Of a stretch of DNA of 64,000 nucleotides, positions 54,309 to 62,489 are shown in pieces. Position numbers and translations under genes: made by a program. Origin of the DNA: an uncultured Flavobacteriaceae bacterium (GTDB lineage: Bacteria; Bacteroidota; Bacteroidia; Flavobacteriales; Flavobacteriaceae). The DNA lies in assembly GCA_947500525.1 (NCBI GenBank), contig CANMSH010000007.1:62001-126000 (forward strand). Reading direction: 5' to 3'. The first letter of the stretch is position 1; the number at the start of each line of letters is the position of its first letter. The notes beneath the pieces were generated by a model, which saw nothing but the letters and a program-made list of their open reading frames with translations, made no database searches and was not told the origin of the DNA.

Positions 54309-55142
54309 ATGTATAATTTAAAAGGAAAAACAGCTATAGTAACGGGTTCTGGAAGAATCGCAGGAATTGGAGAGGCAATTGTTTTAAAATTGGCTGAACA
54401 AGGCTGCAATGTGGTAATTTCTGATATTGGTGTGAGCCAAGGAGAACAATTCAGTGAGGAGCATATTGGGACCTCAGATGATATGGAAACAATTACGTCA
54501 AAAGCAAAATCTTTAGGTGTTGATGCTATGGCCATAGTTTGTGATATACGTTTTGAAGATCAAGTGTTAAATCTTGTTAAAAAAACAAAAGAAGCTTTCG
54601 GGAGTGTTGATATTATGGTTAATAATGCTGGGGTAGGTTATATAATGGAACCTTTTGCTGAATTTAAGGAAGCTAGTTGGGATGCTGTTTTAGATGTCAA
54701 TCTTAAAGGCGCATTTCTATGTTCAAAACATGCTGCCATCACAATGATTCAGCAAGGTAAAGGAGGAGCAATTATAAATATAGCAAGTCAAGCTGCAAAA
54801 TCTGGTTTTCCTTATGCCGCAGCGTATACAGCATCGAAACATGGCATGATAGGTTTGACAAGATCAAATGCGGTTGAGCTAGGAGCTCATAAAATACGAG
54901 TGAATGCTGTTTGTCCAAACCATATTACTACTGGTCTAGGGCATTGGCAAAATAAATTTTTCAGTGAAAAAACAGGCCAAAACTATGATGATTATTTGCA
55001 AGCAATTGTAGATAAAAATCCTTTGAAAAGAACAGGGTTAGTCGAAGATATTGCCAAGGCAGTTGCTTTCTTAGCATCGGATCAAGCTGATTATATAACT
55101 GGTGAAGCAATGAATGTAAGTGGTGGCGAAGAATATCACTAG
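54309..55142 (+). CDS. SDR-family oxidoreductase
   Basis: 277 residues, classical SDR: TGSGRIAGIGEAI at 12-24, VNNAGVGYI near 101, catalytic Ser (IASQAAKSG) and YTASK (Tyr and Lys intact) near 170-180, and NVSGG at the end. NAD(P)-dependent oxidation or reduction of an alcohol or ketone. Intact catalytic residues set it apart from the SDR at 19968. In the operon between HapK-like and HyuA genes. Confidence 0.9.
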   Translation: MYNLKGKTAIVTGSGRIAGIGEAIVLKLAEQGCNVVISDIGVSQGEQFSEEHIGTSDDMETITSKAKSLGVDAMAIVCDIRFEDQVLNLVKKTKEAFGSVDIMVNNAGVGYIMEPFAEFKEASWDAVLDVNLKGAFLCSKHAAITMIQQGKGGAIINIASQAAKSGFPYAAAYTASKHGMIGLTRSNAVELGAHKIRVNAVCPNHITTGLGHWQNKFFSEKTGQNYDDYLQAIVDKNPLKRTGLVEDIAKAVAFLASDQADYITGEAMNVSGGEEYH

Positions 55143-55226
55143 GGAAATTGGAAATGTAAATTGAAATACAACGTGCGAACATGTAAAGTGAAATTAGATT
55201 TAAGCTTTACGAGAATTTAAAGAATT

Positions 55227-57299
55227 ATGAAGTTAGGAATAGACATAGGAGGAACGTTTACAGATTTTGTATTGTTCGATACAAATAGTAATCAACTCTA
55301 TTTTGCGAAAACATTAACGACGTACCCAGACCCAACTGTGGGTATTTTTAATGGCGTAAAAGAATTAGAAGATAAATTTGGTTTTCCTGTAAAGGATATG
55401 AAAGGTATCGTTCATGGCACTACTTTGGTGACCAACGCCGTTATTGAACGTAAAGGAGCAAAGACTGCTTTTATCACAACAAAAGGATTTGAAGATGTGT
55501 TAGAAATAGGGCGCGAGATGCGATATGATATTTATGATATCTTTTTAACCATGCCTAAGCCTTTAGTACCACGAAATTTGAGAATGGGCGTTTCCGAACG
55601 TGTTGATATCGAAGGAAACGTAGTAACTCCTTTAGAAGAAAGTGCATTGCAGAATTTGGCTTCAACTTTAAAAGAAAATGGTATTGAGGCCATAGGTGTT
55701 TGCTTATTAAACTCTTTTGCCAATACTGCTCATGAAAAAACGGTAGGTGATTATTTGGCGCAACATGTACCCAATATGTACTATAGTTTATCGTCTGAAA
55801 TTATGCCAGAGATTCGTGAATATGAGCGCAGTTCTGCTACGGCAATGAATGCCTATGTACAACCAATTACCGACAAGTATTTAAAAGATTTTGAAACTCA
55901 ATTACGAACAGCTGGTTTTGAAGGCAATATTAATATTATGATCTCTAGTGGTAGATTGACCACTATAGATGGAGCTCGTAAATCTCCAATTCATTTGTTA
56001 GAATCTGGTCCTGCAGGAGGGGCCATGGCGGGTGTTTTCTACGGGAAACATTTGGAGGAAGAAAACCTTCTATGTTTTGATATGGGTGGAACTACAGCAA
56101 AAGCCTGTGTTATTTATGAAGGGAAACCAGAAATCACGAATCATTTTGAAGCAGGACGTGTAAAACGATTTAAAAAAGGGAGCGGTCTTCCAGTACGTAT
56201 ACCAGTTATTGATTTAATTGAGATAGGCGCCGGTGGAGGAAGTATTGCTCGCGTTAATAATATTGGCTTATTGACCGTTGGACCTGATAGTGCCTCGTCA
56301 ACACCTGGTCCGGCTTGCTATAACTTAGGAGGGGAAGACCCAACAGTTACTGATGCCGATCTAGTGTTAGGATATTTGAATGCTGACTACTTTTTAGGCG
56401 GTGAAATGAAATTGAGTGTTGAAGCGGCAAGAAAAGCGATCGATAACAAATTAGCGAAACCAATGGGTATCTCTATAGAAGAAGCGGCAATGGGGGTACA
56501 TAGAATTGTGAATGAAAATATGGCCAATGCAGCCCGAGTGCATGTGCTTGAGAAAGGAATGGATCCAAGACACTTTAATATGGTTGGTTTTGGTGGTGCC
56601 GGACCTGTACATTCCTTCGGAGTAGCAAAATTGTTAAATACAAAACGCTTGATTATTCCTGTAGGCGCGGGAGTAACTTCTGCAATAGGTTTCTTAGTGT
56701 CTCCAGTAGCAAGTGAAAAGATACATAGCCATATATCTGAGTTAAAAACATTGGATTGGAATGAAGTAAACAGCTTTTTAACAGAGATGGAAGAAGCAGG
56801 TTATGAATTCTTAGAAAATTCGGGTATTGATCGAAAAGAGGCTATCGTACAACGTGTTGTTGAAATGCGCTATTACGGTCAAGGACATGAAATTACAATC
56901 GACTTGCCAGAAGGTAAGTTAAGCGAAAGTGATGTTTTAGAGATTCAAAAGCGTTTCATAAAAGAATATGAATTTCGTTACAATCGCTCTATTGAAGGTA
57001 TGCGAATGGAAATGGTAACATGGCGAGTAGTTGTAGAAGGTCCAACTCCAGAAATGGATGTCAAGCAATTTTCAACGAAAGGAAGTGAGGAAGAGTCTTA
57101 TAAAGGCACAAGAAAAGTATACTTTGAGGAAACGGGTTATTTAGATTGCCCTGTATATAATAGATATGGATTAAAACCAAATGAACAGTTTGATGGTCCA
57201 GCTATTATCGAAGAAACTGAAAGCACAACTGTAATTGGTATAAATACGACTATTCAGGTGGATAAAGATAAAAATATACTTATCGATTTACATCAATAA
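55227..57299 (+). CDS. hyuA: HyuA-type N-methylhydantoinase/5-oxoprolinase subunit A
   Basis: 690 residues. N-terminal ASKHA-type part LGIDIGGTFTDFVLFD and HGTTLVTNAVIERKGAKTAFITTKGFEDVLEIGRE; middle LLESGPAGGAMAG near 252, CFDMGGTTAKACVI near 282, EIGAGGGSIARV near 331; C-terminal GFGGAGPVH near 457. The family hydrolyses or carboxylates lactams and hydantoins using ATP together with HyuB. HyuB follows after one flavoprotein gene. A lactam ring, such as the terminal pyrrolinone of a bilin, would be a reasonable target (inference). Separated from the SDR by 84 bases. Confidence 0.92.
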   Translation: MKLGIDIGGTFTDFVLFDTNSNQLYFAKTLTTYPDPTVGIFNGVKELEDKFGFPVKDMKGIVHGTTLVTNAVIERKGAKTAFITTKGFEDVLEIGREMRYDIYDIFLTMPKPLVPRNLRMGVSERVDIEGNVVTPLEESALQNLASTLKENGIEAIGVCLLNSFANTAHEKTVGDYLAQHVPNMYYSLSSEIMPEIREYERSSATAMNAYVQPITDKYLKDFETQLRTAGFEGNINIMISSGRLTTIDGARKSPIHLLESGPAGGAMAGVFYGKHLEEENLLCFDMGGTTAKACVIYEGKPEITNHFEAGRVKRFKKGSGLPVRIPVIDLIEIGAGGGSIARVNNIGLLTVGPDSASSTPGPACYNLGGEDPTVTDADLVLGYLNADYFLGGEMKLSVEAARKAIDNKLAKPMGISIEEAAMGVHRIVNENMANAARVHVLEKGMDPRHFNMVGFGGAGPVHSFGVAKLLNTKRLIIPVGAGVTSAIGFLVSPVASEKIHSHISELKTLDWNEVNSFLTEMEEAGYEFLENSGIDRKEAIVQRVVEMRYYGQGHEITIDLPEGKLSESDVLEIQKRFIKEYEFRYNRSIEGMRMEMVTWRVVVEGPTPEMDVKQFSTKGSEEESYKGTRKVYFEETGYLDCPVYNRYGLKPNEQFDGPAIIEETESTTVIGINTTIQVDKDKNILIDLHQ

Positions 57300-57300
57300 A

Positions 57301-58728
57301 ATGAAGTACGATATTCTCATAATAGGTGCTGGTACAGCTGGAATGAGTTGTGCAATTACTGCTGCCCAACGTGGATTGAAAGTTGGTGTGATCGAAAAAT
57401 CACACTATTATGGCGGTGCATTGCACTGGTCAGGTGGTCATATGAGTGCAGGAGGTACACGACTTCAACGAGAAAAAGGTATAGAAGATTCTGTTGAGAA
57501 GCATTTAAAAGAAATCTATCAGATAAATAATAAATCTGGAGATATCGATCTTATTGAGAAAGCTGCGCATGAAGCTCCGAAAACAATTGAATGGTTGGAT
57601 GAAATAGGTATGGAATGGGCTCCAGAATGCCCAAGAATCATATATGGCCATGTGGCTTATGAAACTGCACGTACTATATATGGCCCAGAGAAAGCCATGA
57701 GTATTTACAAAGTACTTGCTCCTCTTTGGGATGAACAAGTAGCAAAAGGAAACATCGAATGTCACTTCGAAAATACGTTTATTGGCCTCGATAAATTGAA
57801 TGACCGTTTTGATACAGTCGTTTGCGATACTGAAAATGAAGAACGTCGTTATCAAGGTCGCCATATTGTAATTACATCGGGAGGTTATGGTAGCAACCCA
57901 GCATATTTTCAGCAAAAACATCCAGATATTCCATTGGTAAGTTCATGTTATCCCACGGCAACGGCCGATGGACATATAATATTAGAAAAACAAGGAGCCA
58001 AATTTCGTTTTGGAGAATATCACTTACCTAGTTTGGGAGGAATGGAAGAAGAAGAAGGCAGTGGTCGATGTGATTTCAATCAGGCTTGGGCGATGGTATT
58101 GACATCTGTCTATAGAAACCCAAGAGATATTTATGTAAATGCAAACGGGGAACGCTTTATTGCAGAAGATGAGATAAACCCTGAAAAGCGAGAATTGGCC
58201 ACAATGCAGCAGCCAGATTGGTGCTTTTGGGTGATTTTCGATGAGGATGGACTGACATCAAATGATGAAAATGGAAATCACAACCCCATTATTATTGGAC
58301 GCACAGTTGAAGAAATGAAAGCCGAAGCAGCAAAAGAAAATGCCATGTGTATGGCAGGTTCCATTAAGGAATTGGCAGATAAAACAGGACTTCCGTCAGA
58401 AACACTTCGTAAGACAATTTCAGGTTACAATAGCATGGTCGAAACGAAGAGTGACCCAGATTTTGGAAGGACTTATTTAGAAGATCCAATTAAAAGTCCC
58501 CCTTTTTATGCGCTCAAAGTACATGCATCTGTACTGGTAACTTTTGGAGGCATCAAAGTGGATGCAGATTTAAGAATACTTGGTGGTGAGGGAAAACCGA
58601 TGCCGGGTCTATATGCAGCTGGTGAAGTTTTAGGTCTGGGTTCAACCAGTGGGAGCTCATTTTGTAGCGGAATGGCTATTACGCCGGCGCTAAGTTTTGG
58701 ACGTATTTTAGGAAGGACGCTCTCATAA
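57301..58728 (+). CDS. FAD-dependent oxidoreductase, fumarate reductase/KstD type
   Basis: 475 residues, FAD motif ILIIGAGTAGMSCAITAAQRGLKV at 4-27, GGALHWSGGHMSAGG near 39, VITSGGYGSNP near 190 and the C-terminal GLYAAGEVLGLGSTSGSSFCSGMAITPALSFGR. Similar to tricarballylate dehydrogenase, 3-ketosteroid dehydrogenase and urocanate/fumarate reductase flavoproteins. Adds or removes hydrogens next to a carbonyl or carboxylate. It starts one base after HyuA stops and lies between HyuA and HyuB, so its substrate or product is likely the lactam-derived compound. No signal peptide. Confidence 0.88.
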   Translation: MKYDILIIGAGTAGMSCAITAAQRGLKVGVIEKSHYYGGALHWSGGHMSAGGTRLQREKGIEDSVEKHLKEIYQINNKSGDIDLIEKAAHEAPKTIEWLDEIGMEWAPECPRIIYGHVAYETARTIYGPEKAMSIYKVLAPLWDEQVAKGNIECHFENTFIGLDKLNDRFDTVVCDTENEERRYQGRHIVITSGGYGSNPAYFQQKHPDIPLVSSCYPTATADGHIILEKQGAKFRFGEYHLPSLGGMEEEEGSGRCDFNQAWAMVLTSVYRNPRDIYVNANGERFIAEDEINPEKRELATMQQPDWCFWVIFDEDGLTSNDENGNHNPIIIGRTVEEMKAEAAKENAMCMAGSIKELADKTGLPSETLRKTISGYNSMVETKSDPDFGRTYLEDPIKSPPFYALKVHASVLVTFGGIKVDADLRILGGEGKPMPGLYAAGEVLGLGSTSGSSFCSGMAITPALSFGRILGRTLS

Positions 58729-58801
58729 AGGTTAGAATTTTCAAGATAATTAAACAAGAAAGATCAATTTTTTATAAATATTAACAGTAATAAATTAAAA
58801 A

Positions 58802-58824
58802 AATAGTTAACTTAGTTAACTAAT
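58802..58824. promoter_or_regulatory. Palindromic operator-like box F
   Basis: AATAGTTAAC / GTTAACTAAT around spacer TTA (inner eight bases pair perfectly). It contains TAATTTTG at 58821-58828, an exact TAnnTTTG match, only four bases before the ATG of HyuB. A transcript from it would be nearly leaderless, or the box may serve as a roadblock within the operon. Confidence 0.6.
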
Positions 58825-58832
58825 TTTGAATT

Positions 58833-60452
58833 ATGCAAGAAACGAAGACGACATTTGACCCAATAGCGCTCAGTATCCTATGGTCAAGACTGATAAGTAT
58901 TGTTGATGAAGCAGGAACGACATTGCAACGAACTTCTTTTTCAACTGTGACTAGAGAAAGTAACGATTTTGCCGTGGTTTTGATGGATAAGAAAGGACGT
59001 TCTATTGCTCAATCTAGTGTTTCAGTACCTTCATTTTTAGGTGTTTTACCGATCTTAACGAAGGCATTGTTGAAAGATTATTTTCCTGAAGATACGTGGA
59101 AAGAAGGTGATGTGGTTATGACAAATGATCCTTGGTTATGTGCTGGTCATAAACCAGATATCGGTATCGTTTCGCCAATATTTTATCAAGAAAACTTGAT
59201 TGGCTTTATAGGTACAATTGCCCACTCACCAGATATGGGGGGTCAGCTTTGGGGAGCAGGAACAAGAGACCTCTATGAAGAAGGGTTGATGGTACCACCA
59301 ACCAAGTTAATCAGTCAAGGTGTGCCCAATGAAACTTTGTTTAATATTTTAGAGCACAATGTTCGCGCTGCAGATCAAACGGTCGGAGATATTCGTGCAC
59401 AGGTAGCTGCTAATGACCAAGGCATTAAATCATTAATGAAGTTGATGGAAGAGAATGACCTCAATGACCTTCAAGATCTATCAGATGCAGTAATTAATGC
59501 TTCCGAAAAAGCGATGCGGGAGGCATTATTGGCTGCTCCTGATGGCAGTTATAAATATGAATATGACACTGATGGTGACGGTCGAGGTACTGGTTGTCAT
59601 TTTGAAATAACCATTACTATTAAAGGCGATGAAATTGTTGCCGACTACACTGGTACTTCAGGAGCACACTATATGAGTATCAATGCGGTATTGAATTATA
59701 CATTTGCATATACGGCGTATCCAATTAAATGTGCTTTTAGTCCGGATGTACCTAACAATGACGGTTCTTTTTATCCAATAACAGTGACTGCACCAAAGGG
59801 TTGTTTGGTAAATGCACAAAAGCCCGTGCCTTTAGGAGCGCGAAATGTAACAGGAAACATGTTACATTCAGTTGTTTTTGGAGCTTTAGCAAAGGCGGTT
59901 CCAACACAAGTACAATCTGATTGTGGTAGTGCCTGTTGGTGTATTGTGTTGAATGGCGAGCATAAAGGAAAAGAGTTCGTAGAGTATTTTTTCTTGAACG
60001 GTGGTTATGGAGCAAGACCAACTATGGATGGTGAACATGTATTAAGTTTTCCGACGAATGTAGCAAACGTACCAATTGAAGTTTTAGAAACTGACGTTGC
60101 AGTGCTAGTTACTGAAAAATCATTAATCCCAAACTCTGCTGGCGATGGAAAATATAGAGGAGGTTTAGGGCAACGTTTCAGTTTTAAAAATATTGGTGAA
60201 AATCCAATCAATGTGTCCATGGTTGCTGAAAAAACCGTAACTTCAGCTAAGGGATTGTTAGAGGGTAAAGATGGGCAAATGGGTTCTGTAAAAATCAAAC
60301 CAGAACGTGAATTTCCGTCGAAAGGATTGGAAAAGTTGTTTCCAGGAGAAGAGTTGATTTTAACCCTTCCAGGTGGAGCGGGCTACGGAAATCCCGCAGA
60401 AAGAGATAAAAAATTAATTGAACAAGATATCGCTTTAGGCTATGTTTCATAG
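58833..60452 (+). CDS. hyuB: HyuB-type N-methylhydantoinase/5-oxoprolinase subunit B
   Basis: 539 residues. DPIALSILWSRLISIVDEAGTTL at the start, TNDPWLCAGHKPDIGIVSPIF near 103, HSPDMGG near 129, and a late QRFSFKN region plus LPGGAGYGNPAERD at the end. Partner of HyuA for ATP-dependent opening of a lactam or hydantoin. It has its own operator-like box at the start codon, so it may be transcribed both from the upstream operon and separately. The first Met is the only sensible start. Confidence 0.92.
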   Translation: MQETKTTFDPIALSILWSRLISIVDEAGTTLQRTSFSTVTRESNDFAVVLMDKKGRSIAQSSVSVPSFLGVLPILTKALLKDYFPEDTWKEGDVVMTNDPWLCAGHKPDIGIVSPIFYQENLIGFIGTIAHSPDMGGQLWGAGTRDLYEEGLMVPPTKLISQGVPNETLFNILEHNVRAADQTVGDIRAQVAANDQGIKSLMKLMEENDLNDLQDLSDAVINASEKAMREALLAAPDGSYKYEYDTDGDGRGTGCHFEITITIKGDEIVADYTGTSGAHYMSINAVLNYTFAYTAYPIKCAFSPDVPNNDGSFYPITVTAPKGCLVNAQKPVPLGARNVTGNMLHSVVFGALAKAVPTQVQSDCGSACWCIVLNGEHKGKEFVEYFFLNGGYGARPTMDGEHVLSFPTNVANVPIEVLETDVAVLVTEKSLIPNSAGDGKYRGGLGQRFSFKNIGENPINVSMVAEKTVTSAKGLLEGKDGQMGSVKIKPEREFPSKGLEKLFPGEELILTLPGGAGYGNPAERDKKLIEQDIALGYVS

Positions 60453-60490
60453 CATAAGGTCTATTATTTAATGTCTAATAACTAAAAAAT

Positions 60491-61675
60491 ATGGCAAAGA
60501 ATTTAACCCCAGTTTGGAATAAAATCGCAAAGCACGCGATGCTTCCAGAAACGACACATGACGAGAGAGCTCGGTATAATTTTCTTTCGAATCTGAATAA
60601 GCATTTGGCTCATGTAGCCCAAGGTAATAAAACGGCGTACGAGAATCGTGTAGAGCCTAATTTTAAAAAGGAACATAATCGTAGTATTGAAACCAAAGAA
60701 GAATTGCAAAATGCAATAAGCTCCGATTCACATTATCAAATTTGGTCATCTTTAAGACGTAGTACTATGGAAATGCGCCAACAAGCAGGTCGGTCTATTG
60801 TATTACGTCAAGCGGAAGAATTGCGCGATAAGGCTGAAAAACTAAATAAAGGAAAGTCTACATTGGTGTTAAATCCAGATGTGAAAGTGCCAGAATATCT
60901 AATGGCAGTTGATAATCATATTATGCCTGGAAGTTATCATACCGAGTTGATTCAAGGTGATGTGACTCCGGCTGCAAATTATGATTCGGGAATTTTTGTA
61001 ACAACTGCTGGAACTATTGGAAGGTATAGTGATGGAGGTGGAAAAGCTATTACGACTTGGGTGCGTCAAAACTACCCTGATTTTAAACCAAAACGAATTT
61101 TAGATATTGGTTGTGGCATGGGGCATAATGTATTGCCAATCGCTAAAGCATTTCCTGATGCTGAAATTATTGCTATAGACACGGGTGCACCGATGCTGCG
61201 TTACGGCCATGCACGTGCAGTAGATTTAGGGTACAACAATGTCACTTTTATGCAGATGGATGCTGCTAAAACTATTTTTGAAGATGAGTCTTTCGATTGG
61301 ATTCAATCGACCATGTTCTTTCATGAAACTGGAGGCAAATCCATATATAAAATTATGAATGAGGTGCATAGATTATTGAAGCCAGGAGGCTTAACACTTC
61401 ATATTGAACAGCCGCAGTATACTGACGATATGAGTCTATTCGAAAAGTTTATGAGAGATTGGGATGCTTTAAATAATTCAGAACCGTATTGGTCTAAAAT
61501 GCATGATATTGATCCAGCCGAATTAATGGAAAGTTCTGGTTTTAGAAGAGAAGATTTTATGCAGATTGGAGCTAAGGCAGAAAATGATTTAATAGAAGGC
61601 GGTAATGACGAAAATGAACCTGAAGATTATGGTCGTGCTCCCATTTGGAATGTATTTGGAGCAGTTAAAAACTAA
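60491..61675 (+). CDS. Class I SAM-dependent methyltransferase with N-terminal extension
   Basis: 394 residues. The SAM-binding motif RILDIGCGMGHNVLPIAKAFPDAEIIAIDTG is near 203-230, followed by FMQMDAAKTIFEDESFDWI. The first 190 residues form a helical extension (RRSTMEMRQQAGRSIVLRQAEELRDKAEKLNKG), rather long for the family, which may bind the substrate. A C- or O-methylation of a pathway intermediate is possible. Twenty-odd genes of catabolism around make a biosynthetic role less likely but not excluded. Eight bases to the next gene. Confidence 0.85.
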   Translation: MAKNLTPVWNKIAKHAMLPETTHDERARYNFLSNLNKHLAHVAQGNKTAYENRVEPNFKKEHNRSIETKEELQNAISSDSHYQIWSSLRRSTMEMRQQAGRSIVLRQAEELRDKAEKLNKGKSTLVLNPDVKVPEYLMAVDNHIMPGSYHTELIQGDVTPAANYDSGIFVTTAGTIGRYSDGGGKAITTWVRQNYPDFKPKRILDIGCGMGHNVLPIAKAFPDAEIIAIDTGAPMLRYGHARAVDLGYNNVTFMQMDAAKTIFEDESFDWIQSTMFFHETGGKSIYKIMNEVHRLLKPGGLTLHIEQPQYTDDMSLFEKFMRDWDALNNSEPYWSKMHDIDPAELMESSGFRREDFMQIGAKAENDLIEGGNDENEPEDYGRAPIWNVFGAVKN

Positions 61676-61683
61676 GTTATATC

Positions 61684-62046
61684 ATGGAAGAAAAATTAGA
61701 TTACATAAAATTAGCATCAAATAAATCAAAAGGTAAACGTCCATATTTTCACGATGATCCAGCAGTAGAACGTGTGTTAAATATTACCATGGCCTTAGCA
61801 GGAGAATTAGCCGTTGCCCGTGAACGAATGGATAGTATTGAGCGCCTTTTAGAAAAGAAAAACATAGTGACGCGCGAAGAAATCGAAAATTTTGTTCCAG
61901 AGACACCAGAACAAGAGGAACAACGCCAAACTTGGCACAGTGAGTATATTTCAAGAGTACTTCGTATCGTACAACAAGAGATGGAAGAAATGGAGAATCC
62001 GGATAAGAGTTTAGAAGAAATCGCCAACGATATTAACGAAATGTAA
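61684..62046 (+). CDS. Small helical protein of unknown function
   Basis: 120 residues, highly charged, mostly helical, no signal peptide. GKRPYFHDDPAVERVLNITMALAGELAVARERMDSIERLLEKKN suggests a coiled coil about 30-62; RQTWHSEYISRVLRIVQQEMEEME near 80-103 a second helix. I do not recognise a family with a known function. It shares one base with the next gene (TAATG), so both are translated together. May act as an adaptor subunit for a neighbour. Confidence 0.7.
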   Translation: MEEKLDYIKLASNKSKGKRPYFHDDPAVERVLNITMALAGELAVARERMDSIERLLEKKNIVTREEIENFVPETPEQEEQRQTWHSEYISRVLRIVQQEMEEMENPDKSLEEIANDINEM

Positions 62047-62471
62047 TGGCAGAATTACACGATAGAATTACAAAGTTTTTCAATGCTATTATCGAAGAGG
62101 ACATTGAAGAAATCAAAAATGGATATATTCAAGATGAAAGGACCTATGTAGTTCTTGAAGGTCCACGCTATAGCACCAAAGGATATTCAATGATTGCTAA
62201 GGGTTGGGGCGATTTTACGACCTCTCCTATTGCTATGACTAAGATAGTTTGGACAGAAGGTCCATTTGAAGAAATTGTAGGTGATATGGGTTGGATTAGT
62301 GGAATCACAGAATTATATCTGAACGTAAATGGTAAGGAAGTATTCAATACATTTCGCTCATCTTTTGTATTCAAACGTGAAGATAACGATTGGAAAATTC
62401 GCCATGAACATGTATCTGCACCACACCCTGACCCATATGGAGTTGGTGACTGGCTTAAGAAAGATAACTAA
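62046..62471 (+). CDS. SnoaL/NTF2-like cytoplasmic protein
   Basis: 141 residues, NTF2-like barrel: LHDRITKFFNAIIEEDIEEIKNGYIQDERTYVVLEGPRYSTKGYS, then NTFRSSFVFKREDNDWKIRHEHVSAPHPDP at the end. No signal peptide. SnoaL-like proteins are small isomerase, cyclase or hydratase enzymes, but many are just binding proteins. Translationally coupled to the upstream gene. Confidence 0.72.
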   Translation: MAELHDRITKFFNAIIEEDIEEIKNGYIQDERTYVVLEGPRYSTKGYSMIAKGWGDFTTSPIAMTKIVWTEGPFEEIVGDMGWISGITELYLNVNGKEVFNTFRSSFVFKREDNDWKIRHEHVSAPHPDPYGVGDWLKKDN

Positions 62472-62489
62472 CGATTAAAACCAATACAT

